A DNA stretch of 64,000 nucleotides from Phymorhynchus buccinoides (lineage: Eukaryota; Mollusca; Gastropoda; Neogastropoda; Raphitomidae), in contig CM065699.1 of assembly GCA_017654935.2 (NCBI GenBank), positions 3,047,972 to 3,111,971 of the forward strand, in the 5' to 3' direction. Positions 45,606 to 56,851 of the stretch are shown piece by piece; within the stretch, counting starts at the first letter, position 1; each line of letters starts with the position of its first letter. The position numbers were made by a program, and so were the translations under genes. The notes beneath the pieces were generated by a model. It had not been told where the DNA came from, did not search any database, and saw only the letters and a list, made by a program, of their open reading frames with translations.

Positions 45606-45875
45606 ACTTCCACCTTCTCATGTTCAACAGTGTGCACTTCAAGGTAAAATCATTTGTGTTGTGTGTGTGTGTGTGTGTGAACACTTCAACTGTCGTAATG
45701 TTCAACCGTGTGCACTCAAGGGGTTAAAACATCATTTGTATGTGTGTGTGCACCTTCACCTTCGGCAGTTCAACAAAGTGATGCCACCTCACAGGTAAAG
45801 ACAGCATTTGTATGTGTGTGTGCACCTTAACCTTTGTTATGTTCAACAGCGTGCCACCTCACAGGGGTAAAGCAG
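45325..45875 (+). repeat. PIGM: Tandem array built from the PIG-M exon 3 end and donor
   Basis: Seven degenerate units of about 68-98 bp start near 45330, 45416, 45510, 45602, 45678, 45748 and 45822. Each has CACCTTCACCTT, TGTTCAACA(A)GTG and CACCTCACAGG followed by a GTAA-like donor and a GTGTGT tract. The first unit is in the PIG-M frame and codes MFNKVCTSQ. Later units carry indels that break this frame. The array runs to within about 250 bp of the gap. Confidence 0.8.
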
Positions 45876-46117
45876 CATTGTGTCGGATTTCACTGCTTTT
45901 CAACATTATGTATCCATTGTTATCAGTCTGGTTGTGTGTTGCAGCTTATAACATAGCATAGCCAGGCGTATTTTATGTGTGTGTATTATGCATGTGTTTT
46001 GTGGGGGGGGGGGGGGGTTGTGTGTGTTCAGGTCTGTGTGTGTGGTGTGTCGTGTCGTCGTCGGTGTGGGGGTGAAGTGGGTGCATAAGTGTGATACTTG
46101 CTGCCTTTGTAAAGATG

Positions 46118-46617
46118 NNNNNNNNNNNNNNNNNNNNNNNNNNNNNNNNNNNNNNNNNNNNNNNNNNNNNNNNNNNNNNNNNNNNNNNNNNNNNNNNNNN
46201 NNNNNNNNNNNNNNNNNNNNNNNNNNNNNNNNNNNNNNNNNNNNNNNNNNNNNNNNNNNNNNNNNNNNNNNNNNNNNNNNNNNNNNNNNNNNNNNNNNNN
46301 NNNNNNNNNNNNNNNNNNNNNNNNNNNNNNNNNNNNNNNNNNNNNNNNNNNNNNNNNNNNNNNNNNNNNNNNNNNNNNNNNNNNNNNNNNNNNNNNNNNN
46401 NNNNNNNNNNNNNNNNNNNNNNNNNNNNNNNNNNNNNNNNNNNNNNNNNNNNNNNNNNNNNNNNNNNNNNNNNNNNNNNNNNNNNNNNNNNNNNNNNNNN
46501 NNNNNNNNNNNNNNNNNNNNNNNNNNNNNNNNNNNNNNNNNNNNNNNNNNNNNNNNNNNNNNNNNNNNNNNNNNNNNNNNNNNNNNNNNNNNNNNNNNNN
46601 NNNNNNNNNNNNNNNNN
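46118..46617. other. Assembly gap, 500 N
   Basis: Exactly 500 undefined bases, a usual placeholder for a gap of unknown size. The rest of PIG-M and the reverse transcriptase part of the minus-strand LINE may be in it. Confidence 1.
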
Positions 46618-47875
46618 TCAATTCTCTAAATCAACATATTGTTTGCGGGAAGTGGCATATATTCTTGCTGTTTTAGAATCTTGTCTTTTAATGTTTTACA
46701 TCGTTGATATCTTTTCAACAGTCTTTTCACTTCCTTCTTCTTGCGCTCACACTCATCATCCCACCAATCATTAGCTTTTTTACACCCTTTCCCTACTGTC
46801 CTAACCATGCATGCAGCAGCTGAACACAAAGCAACAGTAAACTGTTGTACACTATCATCAATACTATGTCCTAACAATTGAGTAGCTCTCTGCACACTTT
46901 CCTGAAAATCGTCACTATCTAGCTCTTGTTTAAAAATACCTGCATTTTCCTCTGACCAAACAATTCTTTCTTCGCCTATCTGATCTGTTTTGTCGTTAGT
47001 AGAACAACCACATACAGTTTCCCACGTGACTTCAACTGCTAAGTGCCAAGAAAAAATGCAATCACCAACCTTCAAATCACATCGCGATAACATATCAAAA
47101 GGAACTAAAAAAATAATCGATAACGCTTGAACCATTAGGGGAGATTTAAAAATTAAAGGAAACAAAAGTGCATTCACCATTTTTATCACTAGTGCAAAAA
47201 ACATTCAGGATAGCCAAATCAAACATGTAACAAAAATCCAAAAGAGTTTTACCAAAGTTGTTCACACAGTCATCTTTAGAATGACGCTTACAATTCTCAC
47301 CATCCACGCACCCACTCTTTTCATCCCACTCATACATCAACATCTCTTCACCCTCCACCTGATTCCGTCCAGTTCTGGCATTCAAATCGCCGGTGATAAC
47401 GAAATAATTCTCATCTTTATCAAAATGCTGTAATAAATGTTCCTCAAAACACCGTCTTTAATTAATGCGTTAGAATATATAGGAGCTACCCCAGGAGCAA
47501 TATAACAAGCTATAAAAAGGACATCTTTATCCGACCCAAAAACATTTTTATTAATTTGTACAGCAACTGTGTTACCACAATCCAAGCGCGCTTCTTTCAC
47601 CCACTTTTCCAAACTCTTTCTCACCAGCAACAGCACACCACCAGAACGCCTTCCAAAATAAGACAACTTCTTTGCAGGCGCGTAAACTTTTAGATAATCT
47701 AAGAAAATACTGTCAAAATCAAACGAAGAATCAAGAAAGGTTTCTGTAAGGCAAATGACATCAAATTTATTAACATAATTTATAAAGCTAACATCTTTTA
47801 ATTTACGAAATAAACCTTCAATATTGTAGTTGAGAAATGTCAGCTGTTTGTGATGGTCGAACCTGGCCTATGGCT
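46618..47875 (-). pseudogene. Non-LTR retrotransposon ORF2: endonuclease and linker, cut by gap
   Basis: On the minus strand from about 47847 the frame reads QLTFLNYNIEGLFRKLKDVS, VICLTETFLDSSFDF, SYFGRRSGGVLLLVRKSLEK and FIACYIAPGVAPIYSN, then a frameshift near 47430, and continues with FVITGDLNARTGRNQVE, a stop near 47150, then NDWWDDECERKKKEVKRLLK. These are the motifs of an APE-type endonuclease (N, ExT, GDxNAR) and the linker before the reverse transcriptase. The enzyme nicks the target DNA to prime reverse transcription. The reverse transcriptase is not visible: the frame stops at 46626-46628, and the gap starts 8 bp further. Confidence 0.85.
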
Positions 47876-49758
47876 TCTTAGAAACATTGGATCGCAGGCT
47901 CCTGTCACTCCCACCTTTATTCCCATTCACACCCTCACTCTCACTCTTCCCTCTACCAAGCGCGGAACTCGTTCGACTACTACATGTACTGCCCTGCTGG
48001 TTTCCAAGATAAGCCCTTAAACCTGTCTGCTTGGTTGTTGTCATACCTCCACGTGAAAAACGTGGGTCACTGTGACATTCCCAGCTTTACCCCCACCATC
48101 AGATTGACGCTTCTCACTCCCACTACCAAGAAGGGGGCTGTAACCACCTGTATCTTCGCTGCTCATAACAGGATGGGTGACACACGTGCTGGGGGAGGGT
48201 GGGGAGGGCGGCGGCGGAGGGGAGGACGGAGCGCCCTCAACCCCACTCCCACTCCTGGCTAGAGTGTCGTCTGCTTCGGTAGATGTCTCTTTCCTCTCGT
48301 CTGCACACACTTTGTCTGTATTAGAGTGGGCTTGCTGTGTGTGTTGTCTGTCAGTTTCGTTGTTATGCCATCAGTTTGTCTGTAATCAGTCCATTTTTTC
48401 CCTGATCGATTGTCAGACTGTCTGTTAGCTGTCCTTTCATCAGTCTGTCTGTAATCAGTCCCTCTGTTTCCTGGTCGATTATCAGACTGTCTGTTAGCTG
48501 TCCTGTCATCAGTCTGTCCGTAATCAGTCTGTTTCCTGGTCGATTATCAGACTGTCTGTTAGCTGTCCTGCCATCAGTCTGTCTATAATCAGTCCCTGTT
48601 TCCTGGTCGATTGTCAGACTGTCTGTTAGCTGTCCTGTCATCAGTCTGTCTGTAATCAGTCCCTCTGTTTCCTGGTCGATTGTCAGACTGTCTGTTAGCT
48701 GTCCTGTCCTGTCCTATCATTAGTCTTGTCCTGTCATCAGTCTGTCTGTAATCAGTCCCTCTGTTTCCAGGTCGATTGTCAAACTGTCTGTCACAGATCA
48801 CTAGACGGCCTCTCTGAAAGATTGCTCTCTTGCCTTGCCTCCATGCGTCACTCATGATCTGGGCCTGGGCCTTTGTTCTGTCATTTGAAATCTTAATGCC
48901 TTTGTCCTGAAACTGTTGTCTAACGTGTTGATCAGCAATCAATGTCTGTTTGTCCTTCCATTTCGCAAATTTCACAATCATAGGCCTAGTTTGTCCTGGT
49001 CGTTCCTGTCCTGTCCTGTGTGCTCGTATAATATCGTCTTCAGTCCAGTCCTTTGGCCCATCAACACTGTTCAGCACATCCACCACTAGCTTGGCACAAC
49101 TGTCAAAGCTTTCTCTAGCACCTTGTTGGGGAATGCCAAAACAACTTAAATTGTCTCTGCGTGAGAAGTCTTCCAGTCGGTCAGTATCTGCTTTCAGTTG
49201 CTTGATCTCCTCTGTCATGTTTCTAATAGTATCAGTCAGACGATGAACGTCTTCCTTTCCCTCACTGGACTCAACAGGCAGCTGACGTATGTCAGAAGTC
49301 ATGTCAGTCACAGTCTGTATCAGCTGTCTGTGTTCGTGTTCTAGATTATCACATCGTTTGTTGATTTCTTGACATTGTACCTTTACCTGATTCAGATCTT
49401 TTATTTCACTCATATCATGTCTAAGTATACTAGTCTGGTCGTTCAGCTGGTCGTTCAGCTGCTGCTGGTTCTGGAGCTGGTGCTGGTTCAGCTGGTGCTG
49501 GCTCCGCTGTTGGTGCTGGTTCAGCTGCTGCTGCATGGCCTGCATTAGTGTGTCCACTAGCGACTGGTACTCTGCCGGTGTGTTCAGTAATTTGACTGAA
49601 TCGGATGTGTTCAGTATTTCGACTGATTCGTGATCGTGTTGTTGTTGATCACTGGGGCCTGATGAGCCTGAAACTGTGCCTGATGAGCCTGCAGAGTCCG
49701 GACTCGGATTCGATTCAATGTCTCCAGCCAGGAGCAGCCCGGGATGTAAACAAGGCAT
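47876..49758 (-). pseudogene. Non-LTR retrotransposon ORF1 with 2A-like start and coiled coil
   Basis: From the ATG at 49758 the protein begins MPCLHPGLLLAGDIESNPSP, so a 2A-like motif ends at about residue 20. A glutamine-rich coiled coil follows (QQLNQHQQRSQHQLNQHQLQ, then heptad-like IRNMTEEIKQLKADTDRLED). Next is an L1 ORF1-type RRM-like region (RRDNLSCFGIPQQG, IIRAHRTGQERPGQTRPMIV). The frame then enters a 69-bp minisatellite (48360-48790) and breaks. A serine-rich end (GNKGGSDRSLRSNVSKKP then stop) lies just before ORF2. ORF1 proteins bind the element RNA. GTG at 49767 is an alternative in-frame start; I prefer the ATG. Confidence 0.75.
48360..48790 (-). repeat. 69-bp minisatellite inside LINE ORF1
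   Basis: Five to six copies of a unit containing CAGACTGTCTGTTAGCTGTC and CATCAGTCTGTCTGTAATCA. On the minus strand one frame gives repeats of TDYRQTDDRTANRQSDNRPG with NRG. Units of 69 bp are multiples of three and would keep the frame, but some units are shorter or have an extra insert (near 48705-48735), and these shift it. Confidence 0.9.
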
Positions 49759-50165
49759 GGGCAGCACAACAAACTGAGAACAACACTGGCACCATGTGTG
49801 CCATCAGCTGACACGAACCGACACCGCCACACAACACATCTCGCTCAGCAAACTTGGTGCCCCTAAACAATCCATTATTATCAAGCAAGACAATGTCCAT
49901 CGACAAGATTTGACTGGCATTCGAGAGAAGACACCCCACCAAACCCACAACATAAACGCCAACAACGAAAGCAACAACAACATCGCCAGTTGACACAGGT
50001 GTGTTACTGTCCTCGATTCCGCTCACCTGTCGAAACTGCCTCCTTGACCCCTTGCACTGCAAAATTGACCCACTTTGCACTCGACCATAAAAAGCGCCAA
50101 TAACAGCCCTCCATGCCGTTAAGTCAATCATTTGTCACGATAGGTATCAACGCTATGTACTTACA
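49759..50165 (-). other. Probable 5' untranslated region of the LINE
   Basis: This lies just upstream of ORF1 on the minus strand. A 138-codon frame (50131-49715) overlaps the start of ORF1 in another frame but has no recognisable domain. No promoter motif can be defended. Confidence 0.35.
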
Positions 50166-50565
50166 TGCTTAATCCACACAATTCTGAAATATTACAGTCA
50201 TCTGAAACTCCACAAGAAACCAAAACAAACGCAGCCATTTACAACACCTGTTCACTTCTCGCCATTACCCATCAGGCCAAACGCTCAGAGAGAGAGAGAG
50301 AGAGAGAGAGAGCACTGAAGAAAAAATCTGTTGCTGTAGACAGAAGTTTGCATGATTCTCAGTGCTTTGTGGTTATTCGTGGGTTTCTAGAGTGAAGCTA
50401 TGGATTTCATCGATTGGCACAAATGGTCCTTTATCTCCGGTGCCTGTCCATGCCTGTCTGTACAGATCAACGTACAGAAAATAACAGAGAGAGAGAGAGA
50501 GAGAGACTGAGAGAGAGAGAGAGGCGGGGGTCGTCGGAGAGAGAGAGAGAGAGAGAGAGATTGAG
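50166..50565. other. No gene; GA microsatellites
   Basis: (GA)n tracts at 50287-50312, 50486-50522 and 50536-50560 in otherwise unremarkable DNA. Confidence 0.6.
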
Positions 50566-50822
50566 ATTGAATTGAATGAATTGAATGGAATTAATTTATT
50601 TATAGAGGGTAATAAGAGTAAGCAATAACATGCTTTTTTAACATCCAGCCCTCTGGACAAAATACATATATAAAAGTAGAAAATGGAAAACGAAAATAAA
50701 CACATACAAAGTAATATAAAGCATGCAAAATACATCCCTATATTGTAACACATCAATAACAAAATCAAACCTATTATTATTAACTATACTCATTATTAAC
50801 ATTCAAAATGTGTGAAGTAAGC
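50566..50822 (-). repeat. LINE-like 3' tail with ATTCAATT repeats
   Basis: Read on the minus strand this ends GCTGGATGTTAAAAAAGCAT, then TATTACCCTCTATAAATAAA and a (TTCAATTCA)n tail. The same end occurs on the plus strand at about 59775-59905. A shared 3' end with a short simple repeat is typical of a non-LTR element. The GC-rich open frame just upstream may belong to it. Confidence 0.65.
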
Positions 50823-51936
50823 TCATACACACGGGTGAGAGGACCCAAGGCGCTTCTCAACAGCGGAGAGGCCCTTGGGCTCGGCTGGTGGGGCTTGACA
50901 GCCAGCCTCGGCCGGGCTCAGCGAGATGAGTAGGGCGATGGCATCCCTGAGGGACACAGAGCCGTCCGGAGCCTTGGGCTTCTCCCCGCTGGTGGAGCCG
51001 GCAGGATCCAATGAAGGACTGGGTGAGGGGGACCTGCCGCTGTGGGAGGCAGGCTGAAGGCGGCCCGGAGCCGGGCCAGGCGGAGAGGAACTCGGAGGTG
51101 AGGACCTCTCCCCCTGGAGGGCGAACATGTCCCACCAACGGAAGCTGGGGGAGCTGCCGCAGAAGGCCCTCGAGACCAGTCGTAGGGCCAGGAAGCCCAG
51201 GGTGAGGGCCAGGGGCCAGGACCCAGGGGCTTGGGCCCAGCCCACCTGGCGTAAAGCCAGGATGGGGAGGCCCTGGCCACAGAGACCAAGGAAGTCCCAT
51301 GGAGGGGTGAGGCCCAGCTGGGCCATGCCGTGGTGAAGGTCCCCCTGAGGCCCAGGAGGGCGAAGGGCCAAAGCCCGAGGCACAGGAAGGGTGGGTGCAG
51401 CCAGAAGAGGCCACCGACCCAATACCACCAAAGTGGTGGGCGCTACCCGTAGAACGGGTAGCAGGGGGGCCAGACCCTGAACCCGCAAAGAGCGGGGTCC
51501 CCTGAATGGATGGCCATCCCACCCCGGGCACCCCCATGCGTGGCCATGCCATGGGGGTCTGCCGGTTGTGGGAACCCTCAGACATCCCCACTGAACTATG
51601 GGCGGGGTGTAGAGGGTGCTCAGTCCCAGGAGAAGCCTCAGTGGGGGTTGCCGCTAAAGGAGCGGAAACCCCCGGCCCCAAAGTACCGGCGGAGCCAGGA
51701 CCCGTTGAGGAGGCAACAACAGTTCCCTCAGACTCAATGTGGGTCCTAGCTCCAGAAGAACCGTTCTCCATGAGGAGAGAGGTCGTTGAGGGGGGAGCAG
51801 CCGGTAAAACAGGCGGAGCCTGAGGGGTGGAGGCTACAGAAAAGGAGACAGATGAAGAAACGGAAACCCGTGAGGGAGAACAAAGAGAAAACGGGACCGC
51901 GCAAACTCGGTCAGACACGCGAGACGAAATCGGCAA
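50823..51936 (-). CDS. GC-rich proline-rich open frame, unknown, perhaps retroelement ORF1
   Basis: A 359-codon frame (51936-50857) rich in P, G and S, and an overlapping frame (51488-50823) that ends APDGSVSLRDAIALLISLSP and KGLSAVEKRLGSSHPCV. Composition is far GC-richer than the flanks, which by itself keeps several frames open. The beginning of the first frame and the end of the second look most protein-like, so one frameshift near 51100-51200 may separate the true halves. A segment in a third frame (52070-51834) also looks coding. The position directly before a LINE-like 3' tail suggests a gag/ORF1-like protein of a deleted element. I do not recognise the family. Confidence 0.35.
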
Positions 51937-52084
51937 AGTAGTAGCCTAACGGTCTTCAAACGAACCTTACCGCCTAGACGTCGCACGTACGCTAAGCCCT
52001 TTTCAGAAGGCATACACACGACAACAAGGTGACAATCGAGACGAGGGACAGCCCAAAACGCACACTGCAAAAATCAGTGAAGCA

Positions 52085-52335
52085 TGAGGTAGGCCTAGGC
52101 CTAATGACGAACGGAGAAAAGAGGATGATTATACGCATGCGCGAAGACACTTCTTCTTCTTCTTCTTCCAATATAGTTGACAAAGTCAGTTCTGACCATT
52201 ATTTCAACTGAAAAGGGCTACCACCTATTGGAGTTGTCTTTCTTGGAATTCTTTTGTATATCAGTGACGCATGTAGCAAATTGCCTCGGTATTTGCATTT
52301 GTGAGTCACGGTATAGTATGTGTAATTAAACGTAA
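52085..52335. other. No gene recognised
   Basis: A short spacer with a (TTC)n tract at 52149-52168. Confidence 0.4.
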
Positions 52336-52626
52336 TTTTAGGATACAGAAAATGTTGGTTCTTCACAGGACTGGCTCCTCGGTTACAATATAAAAAAAAA
52401 TTGTCCTCTTCCTGACCTTTGTAAATACGTCACCAATGTATGCGTCATGTCACAGTCTCACCACTCCCTACCCACCCATAGTAGCAACTGGGTTATAATC
52501 AAAAAAAAGGAAAAAAAAACCTCCTACAGTAAAGTCATTTGTGGTTCCTCCTGATACTACAATAAAAAAAATTGTCCTCTTCCTGACCTTTGTAAATACG
52601 TCATCAATGCATACGTCACAGTCTCA

Positions 52627-52629
<3 letters not shown>

Positions 52630-52678
<49 letters not shown>
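52630..52678 (+). repeat. CT microsatellite
   Basis: (CT)n of about 50 bp following CAGTCTCACTA. Confidence 0.95.
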
Positions 52679-52681
<3 letters not shown>

Positions 52682-52734
52682 TCTTATAATTACATTTTTC
52701 CTTTTTCTTTTCTCATTTTTCTTTTTTGTTTGAT

Positions 52735-52852
52735 TAATATGTTTTTCTTTTTCTTTAGTTTCCTTTTCTTTGTGAGGGCATAGTGAAAAGAAGCTTTGTA
52801 GCTTATCTATTTTCCCTCAATAAAAAATCGTGAATCGTGAATCGTGAATCTC
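52735..52852 (+). repeat. LINE-like 3' end with GAATCGT tail
   Basis: GTGAGGGCATAGTGAAAAGA followed by TTTTCCCTCAATAAAAAATC and three copies of GTGAATC. Short heptamer-type tails after a polyadenylation-like signal are typical of several LINE groups. The family is not assigned. Confidence 0.45.
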
Positions 52853-52989
<137 letters not shown>

Positions 52990-53059
52990 ACAAATTCTTG
53001 TTAAAGTGAACTTCATTATTTAAACTGTAGATAAAAGAGAGATTGTGCATAAATTTTGT

Positions 53060-53380
53060 TAAACAAAATTTTGTTGATTACACTGCGTGGTGGCGCTGCA
53101 GTTGATAGCTTGCTTGGGCGATACAGTTGATAGCTTGGGCACGAAACACGTGACTATTCGCCACGAATTTCTTTCATGAAACTCATTATGACAAACTAAC
53201 ATTATATTGGCTGCTACTAGGTTTGTACACGCTCTACCACAGCGCCCTCGCATGGCAGAAACGGCGAACTAAGTCGACCATTTACGCCCACAATCTTCAT
53301 TTGCAATTCATTACATACAATTGAGAATCTATCCGGTCATTGGCTGCAATTAAATTTGTATCTGTTTTACTGCAGCGCCC
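53060..53380. other. No gene; two-copy CAGCGCCCTC motif
   Basis: TACCACAGCGCCCTCGCA (53236) and TACTGCAGCGCCCTCACA (53369), each after a TTTGTA motif, together with GTGGCGCTGCAG (53090), suggest a small dispersed element with CAGCGCC ends. Nothing coding. Confidence 0.4.
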
Positions 53381-53397
53381 TCACACAGAGGAAAAGC

Positions 53398-53525
53398 AGG
53401 CATAATGTCTGTAGGCATAATGTCCATCAGGCAAAATGTCCAGTGAGCATGGTGACCATAGGTATAATGTCCGTAGGCATAATGTCCGTAGGCGAAATGT
53501 CCGCAGGCAAACTGTCCGGTCACGG
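53398..53525 (+). repeat. Short tandem repeat, GGCATAATGTCCGTA core
   Basis: About six to seven variants of AGGCATAATGTCCGTA occur over 128 bp, with drift to GGCAAAATGTCCAGT and GGCAAACTGTCCGGT. Confidence 0.85.
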
Positions 53526-53867
53526 TGTGTGTGCGTGTGCGTGCGCGCGCAGGCACGTGCGTGTGCATGCATTAATAGATTCAAAGGCCATTCTGGAAGT
53601 TAGAGGTTGTACACTATATGCTTTTACAGCTAGTTTTTGTGCACAGGGAAACATACCATGTATAAACCCAATCACCTTTTTGGACCTCAAACCATACGAG
53701 GAAGGGGTGGGATGGGTTTATATTCAGTATTTTACGTTAGCTTTGACTTTGAAAAACGTCCTCGGATAAGATCAAAAAAACATCATCAAAACTTTACTAT
53801 ATCTGAATATCGTTTATAAGAAAAACCTGTTATAGTAAAGGAAAATCCTTGCTCCTTGCTCCCCCGT

Positions 53868-54095
53868 CACAACACTCTCGCCAAAACGATTCTCCAGAGC
53901 ACCATCCAAGTAAATCGCCGGCAAGGCAGACAAAGAAAGTCCTGGCTGGACAACATCAAAAGCTGGACCAACCGCAACACCAACACCCTCATGTGCCTGG
54001 CAGAGGATCGTGACCAGTGATGGAGGCTGACCACCCAATCCAGCATGGCACCCCGACGACCAAGCCGGTCAAGTGTGGAGTGAGTGAGTGATATC
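53868..54095 (+). pseudogene. RTE-like LINE C-terminal fragment
   Basis: The plus strand codes TLAKTILQSTIQVNRRQGRQ, RKSWLDNIKSWTNRN and LMCLAEDRDQ, a stop, and then WRLTTQSSMAPRRPSRSS. The GRQRKSWLDNIKxWT...AEDRxxWR...PRRPS pattern is the conserved end of a class of invertebrate LINE polyproteins, including RTE-type elements. A (GTGA)n tail follows at 54078-54090. One in-frame stop and extreme truncation mark a dead copy. Confidence 0.7.
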
Positions 54096-54303
54096 CTTTC
54101 TAAATATGCATGTATTTAAAAATGGTATTAATAGTTTCATTTTTTACCCTCTATGTCCACTTTTCATGCCCACCTTTTGGCAGTCATTGCTCCACCTACT
54201 GTAATACCTAGATACTTAGTTATAGACACAGTAGGTTGCATGTCAAGAGTTTGCCATACATCAACACACACGCACACACATACAAGCATGTCTCCCATTG
54301 TCA

Positions 54304-56806
54304 TTATTCAGCATCCAGCGGCAGTACCCCAAAGCGATTGCTGAGGTCACAGTTGATCATGTACATGTGTCCACCCTGACCCTCCACTGACCGCACTCTC
54401 TCCTCTCCACTCTGCTTCCCCTGTGTCGTCCTCTTCTTGGAGCTCTTGCAGCACTTCCTGCCCTGCGCTCGTTTCTTAGCAAACGCCTTGTCCCCGACCT
54501 CCCGCGTCACGGCGGAGCACAGAGCGTCAAACAGCGCCGTCACCGAGGAACCCTTCACCAGCATCTCACACAGGAACAGGTCGGGGTTGCTGCGCTGCTG
54601 AAGCTCGTGGACAATGGCATAGACCAAGGTTCCGTTGAAGAGCTCGGCAGGCTGGGGGCTGGGGAAGGGGCAGGACAGCAGGCAGTTGAGGTAAATCCCG
54701 TCCAGCAGACACGCTAAGAACTGGGCAATGCTGTGAACGCTCTCTGCCTTGGGGGGGTTCTTGTTGATCTTGATCAGGTCGTGGTAGTACTCTTTCAGGT
54801 TGTCGCGCACTTTGCCCAGCACTTTGTCGCTCTCCGACCAACAAGTTTCTGCGATGCTCAAAGTCACCTCTCTGTCATTTTTGCTCGCTTGCGCGGTTTC
54901 GGAAACGGCAGAGTCTTGCTGTTTTGACTGTCGATCAGACACCGTTGAAGCTGGAGATTTTTCAGATGAGGATTTTGCCTTCTCCCTTTTCTGTGAGCGA
55001 GGAATATCCGTGTCCACAGCTTTCTCTTCATCACTCCCTGCACCACCATCCTCAATGACCTGCCTCTCCCTGTCAGCAATCTGGGCATGCACGTGCAGCA
55101 GCACAGCCGACAGCAGGATCCCTTTCAGCAGATGCAGGGAAACGGGCGGCTCAGCCCGCTTGGCCCACAATGCTAAACACATAAAATACAGCTGCAGGCT
55201 GGGCTCAAACTGGCCCACAAAGGCTGCGTTCACACCCAGCGTCTCTGTCACCAGGGCCAGCTTTTCCTCACGTCCCAGCTCACCTGTCTTCTCCAGGGAT
55301 GGCAGAGGGCCGAAGGAAGGAAGACTGGCGCGCACAGGAACGGCGATGCGTCTCAGCTCCATGTTGTGACGTGTGTACTCATCGATCCCATGCTCGGAAT
55401 CCTCTGCTGCTGTTGACAAATAATAATAATGATGAACACTTATGGTGCTTAATCTTAAATAATCCCTAAGCACTTACAATCATAATTACAAAAAAATATA
55501 AAGAAGAAAAATGAAACAATGGATAAATAAGACAACACTCCTACATGCACATTTTCACACATACAAACTTAATCGGTAAGTTTTGAACTACAGGTACAGA
55601 CAAGATTTGAAGAGAGTTGTTTCAAAGGAGAATTGAAAGAACAGAGGCTGTTTCAGGTTCAGAGAGCAGAAGGGAGGTTATTCCAAGAGGAGGGAGCCTG
55701 AAGAGAAAAAGAAACGTCATGAGTTTTAGCGCGGAAACAAGGGATCTGGAGTATACGAGTGCCAGAGGAGCATAGCACTAGCTGCCTAGAATTAGAAGGG
55801 GTGTAAGAAGATCAATGAAATAGGAAGGGGCCAGACCATTCAGCAATTTACAGCAGAGCAAGGTTACACTTGATGCGCTTTTCAATGGGGAGCCAGTGGA
55901 GAGATTGGAGCAAAGGATAAGCATGAGGACTTAGAACATGTATCTCAATACAATATAATTTTTTTTATAAATCACTTGTGCATACGAGTCTAAATCACGT
56001 TTTTCATTACCTGGAGCAGGTTCTGATTTGGATGTGTTGGTAGTTTCAGGCTGACCTTGGCCAGTGCAGTTTCCATTTTCAGCATAATCTTTTCCAAGCA
56101 TTGGTCCTGTCTGCTGTGATGAAGCCTGGGAGTCTGACGGATCAAGAGGAGAGTCATCGTCCCCCAGCAGCAAGCCGTACATGACCTCTCTCACCGCTCT
56201 GGACGTGGAAAAGGCAGCTGGGAGGGACACGCTCTCCACCTGTCAAACACAAAATCAGAAAATTACAACTTACCGCAGAGAGTGCACTGCTAGGCTGAGT
56301 TAAAAAGTGAAAATTGTGCAAACTTAAGTCAGCAGATGGTTATTTCCAAGGTGGCATGTTGTAACTGACACAAAGAGCTTGCATTGGGAATGGGGATGTA
56401 AGCAAAGTACAGTACCTAGGCTTTAATTAATACTCGGCTTCGCCAGTTTACTTTTACTCGTTGCCTTACCAGGATTTGCCATTTTAGAAATGCAACGAGA
56501 CGTGCCATCTGCTCACGCACAAACTTTAAGAACCCAAAGGCATTACAAAGATGTGAAATAGTCAAAATTTCACAAAAGTCAGTCTCATACTGTAGAGGGG
56601 AGTGGGAAGAGGGAGGAGAATAGAGGGGAGGGGGAGTAGCCTGCACTCTAGACTTTAGAGTAGCTACAATGCATGCTCTCATGAAAACCATAATTTGAAT
56701 ATCATAGATTAAACCCCCCACAAAAACTGCAATAGATCAGAACAGAATATTTAACACAAACTTTTCAGTATGCTTTTCTTTGTGTGGTGCATGAGTGCGT
56801 GACCGT

Positions 56807-56851
<45 letters not shown>

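Noticed and set aside
46028..46774. Long open frames through the N run
   Set aside because: They are open only because undefined bases hide stops.
49715..50131. 138-codon minus-strand frame upstream of LINE ORF1
   Set aside because: Overlaps ORF1 in another frame and shows no recognisable domain; more likely 5' untranslated sequence.
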